Shown: piece after piece, positions 7,076 to 7,988 of the stretch
Layout of the letters: every line of letters starts with the position of its first letter
Numbering within the stretch: the first letter of the stretch is position 1
Assembly (NCBI GenBank): GCA_900555585.1
Contig: USLT01000025.1
Span: 1 to 7,988 of the forward strand
Source of the DNA: an uncultured Collinsella sp.
GTDB taxonomy: Bacteria; Actinomycetota; Coriobacteriia; Coriobacteriales; Coriobacteriaceae
Reading direction: 5' to 3'
Length of the DNA: 7,988 bases
Notes under the pieces: model-generated
Told to the model about the DNA's origin: nothing
The model's database searches: none
The model's input: the letters and a program-made list of their open reading frames with translations, nothing else
Made by a program: the position numbers and the translations under genes

Positions 7076-7174
7076 ACCCTGGACGGCTCGATTTAGCTGC
7101 TGTTTCGTGCAGAAGATGGTTGCGGGCCGACCTGGCGGATTCGCACGATTCCATCGCTTGGGATGCGAGACAAT

Positions 7175-7212
7175 GGACGGGGAATGCAGATGTCCCGTCC
7201 GAGAGCGACGGG
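7175..7212 (+). promoter_or_regulatory. Two mutually exclusive hairpins before the SGNH hydrolase gene
   Basis: GGACGGG (7175-7181) can pair perfectly with CCCGTCC (7194-7200). The same right arm, CCCGTC (7194-7199), can instead pair with GACGGG (7207-7212). Both lie within about 75 bases upstream of the ATG at 7249, with the ribosome binding site (7234-7239) just beyond. A weaker hairpin can be drawn at 7141-7168. A switch-like leader is possible, but the GC content makes chance pairing common and no known riboswitch class is recognised. Confidence 0.25.
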
Positions 7213-7248
7213 GCGGGCGGACGAGATGCGAGCGAGGAGCGTGTGCCC

Positions 7249-7988
7249 ATGGTCGAGAACGGCGGTCCGGGAGTATCCGTGCTGGGGGATTCCATCAGCA
7301 CCCTGCGATCGGTGGCGCAGCCGGGCTGGCGCGTGCATTACGAGGGGGAGGTCCACGTTCCGGGCGTCGAGCGGGTCGAGGACACCTGGTGGGGCAGGGG
7401 GATCGGGCGCCTCGGAGGCCACCTGGTCTCCAACGCGGCGTACTCGGGGTCCGTGGTCGAGGGGTTCGGGTTCCCGGCGGGGGACAGCGACCGCCGCGTC
7501 CGCGCCCTCGTCGGCCCTGGTGGCGAGCTGCCCGACATGGTCCTCGTCTACATGGGCATCAACGATTACGGATGGGCGGGGGGACGCAACCAGGTGATGG
7601 GCGGCAGCTTGTCGGCGTCCGCGCGCCCCGAGGACCTGGGGGCGCCCTACGAGGTGGGGCTCGTGGCGGACGAGGGCGCCCTCGAGCGATTCGAGTCGGC
7701 CTACGCCCGGATGCTTCGGCGCGTGCGCGACCTCGCGCCCGAGTCCGAGGTGTGGTGCCTCACCCTGTGCGCGGACGACGCCCCCTCTCTGTCGTGCTTC
7801 AAGTACGCCATCAGGGGAGTCGAGCTCGAGCGCTATAACGAGGCCATCGTGCGCGCCGCCGCCGCGAGCGGGGCGCGCGTCGCCGACGTCGCGGCCTTCG
7901 GGGCGCGCTACGACGCGGTCGACGCCTGCCATCCGTCGGCCCTCGGCATGCGCCAGATCGCCGACATGGTTATCGCCTGCATGGAGGG
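7249..7988 (+). CDS. SGNH/GDSL-family hydrolase, 3' end beyond the window
   Basis: Frame 1 is open from ATG 7249 to the window edge, giving 246 residues so far. SGNH blocks are in order: block I VLGDSIS (11-17) with nucleophile S15, block II NAAYSGS (62-68) with G67, block III GIND (103-106) with N105, and block V DACHP (225-229) with D225 and H228. All four catalytic or oxyanion residues are therefore present, and an esterase, lipase or deacetylase-type hydrolase is expected. There is no signal peptide: the GDS motif begins 13 residues from the start, so a cytoplasmic enzyme is inferred. A WWGRGIGRLGGHL helix (47-59) precedes block II, a pattern seen in uncharacterised SGNH proteins. The start is supported by GAGGAG (7234-7239) 9 bases upstream; a GTG at 7243 is too close to it. 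Block V normally lies near the C-terminus, so only the last few residues are probably missing. The substrate is unknown. Confidence 0.88.
   Translation, partial: MVENGGPGVSVLGDSISTLRSVAQPGWRVHYEGEVHVPGVERVEDTWWGRGIGRLGGHLVSNAAYSGSVVEGFGFPAGDSDRRVRALVGPGGELPDMVLVYMGINDYGWAGGRNQVMGGSLSASARPEDLGAPYEVGLVADEGALERFESAYARMLRRVRDLAPESEVWCLTLCADDAPSLSCFKYAIRGVELERYNEAIVRAAAASGARVADVAAFGARYDAVDACHPSALGMRQIADMVIACME

Noticed and set aside
4737..7076. A 779-codon plus-strand open frame antisense to both the methyltransferase and UPF0210 genes
   Set aside because: Its product is low-complexity (Gly, Ala, Asp, Val, Arg) and resembles no family. It is the expected result of G/C-ending codons on the opposite strand, which rarely create antisense stops, and it runs through the intergenic hairpins.
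7107..7838. A 243-codon plus-strand frame overlapping the SGNH gene
   Set aside because: It is out of phase with the SGNH frame and gives Arg/Gly-rich nonsense; the SGNH blocks I, II, III and V all fall in frame 1.

Overview
The window reads as a chromosomal segment from a high-GC actinobacterium. The coding regions are strongly biased to G or C at third codon positions, and the regulator is of the SARP/BTAD type. The mix of a nagB, a very large BTAD regulator, a UPF0210 (DUF711) protein and small SGNH and methyltransferase genes suggests a gut-type member of the Coriobacteriia (Collinsella or a relative). That placement is inference from gene types and base composition; no search was run. 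I see no tRNA, rRNA, CRISPR array, insertion sequence, prophage gene or origin.

Layout. Bases 1-809 (+) hold the last 16 codons of an unidentified gene and then nagB (glucosamine-6-phosphate deaminase), closed by a textbook intrinsic terminator at 839-871. Bases 872-1252 are a relatively AT-rich gap with palindromes and a tandem repeat. They lead into one very large regulator gene (1253-4225, +; 990 aa) with a MalT-like NTPase at the N-terminus and a SARP-type winged helix plus BTAD domain at the C-terminus. Its stop codon lies 2 bp from the stop codon of a convergent yhbY-type gene (4228-4527, -). Further right on the minus strand are a class I SAM-dependent methyltransferase (4674-5549) and a UPF0210/DUF711 protein (5646-7010), separated by 96 bp that contain a terminator-like hairpin. 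From a 238-bp divergent gap, an SGNH-family hydrolase gene (7249-7988, +) runs off the right end just after its Asp-x-x-His-Pro block.

How the genes work together. NagB feeds amino-sugar carbon into glycolysis as fructose-6-phosphate and is probably cotranscribed with the gene before it. The large regulator stands alone, so its targets cannot be read from the neighbourhood; self-regulation through the palindromic upstream region is one possibility. The UPF0210 gene and the methyltransferase are probably one transcription unit with partial termination between them. YhbY acts in ribosome or RNA metabolism and appears to have its own extended -10 promoter.

I found no convincing new multigene system. 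The least ordinary items are the domain order of the regulator and its repeat-rich upstream region, a UPF0210 gene without its usual ACT-domain partner beside it, and possible alternative RNA structures before the SGNH gene.
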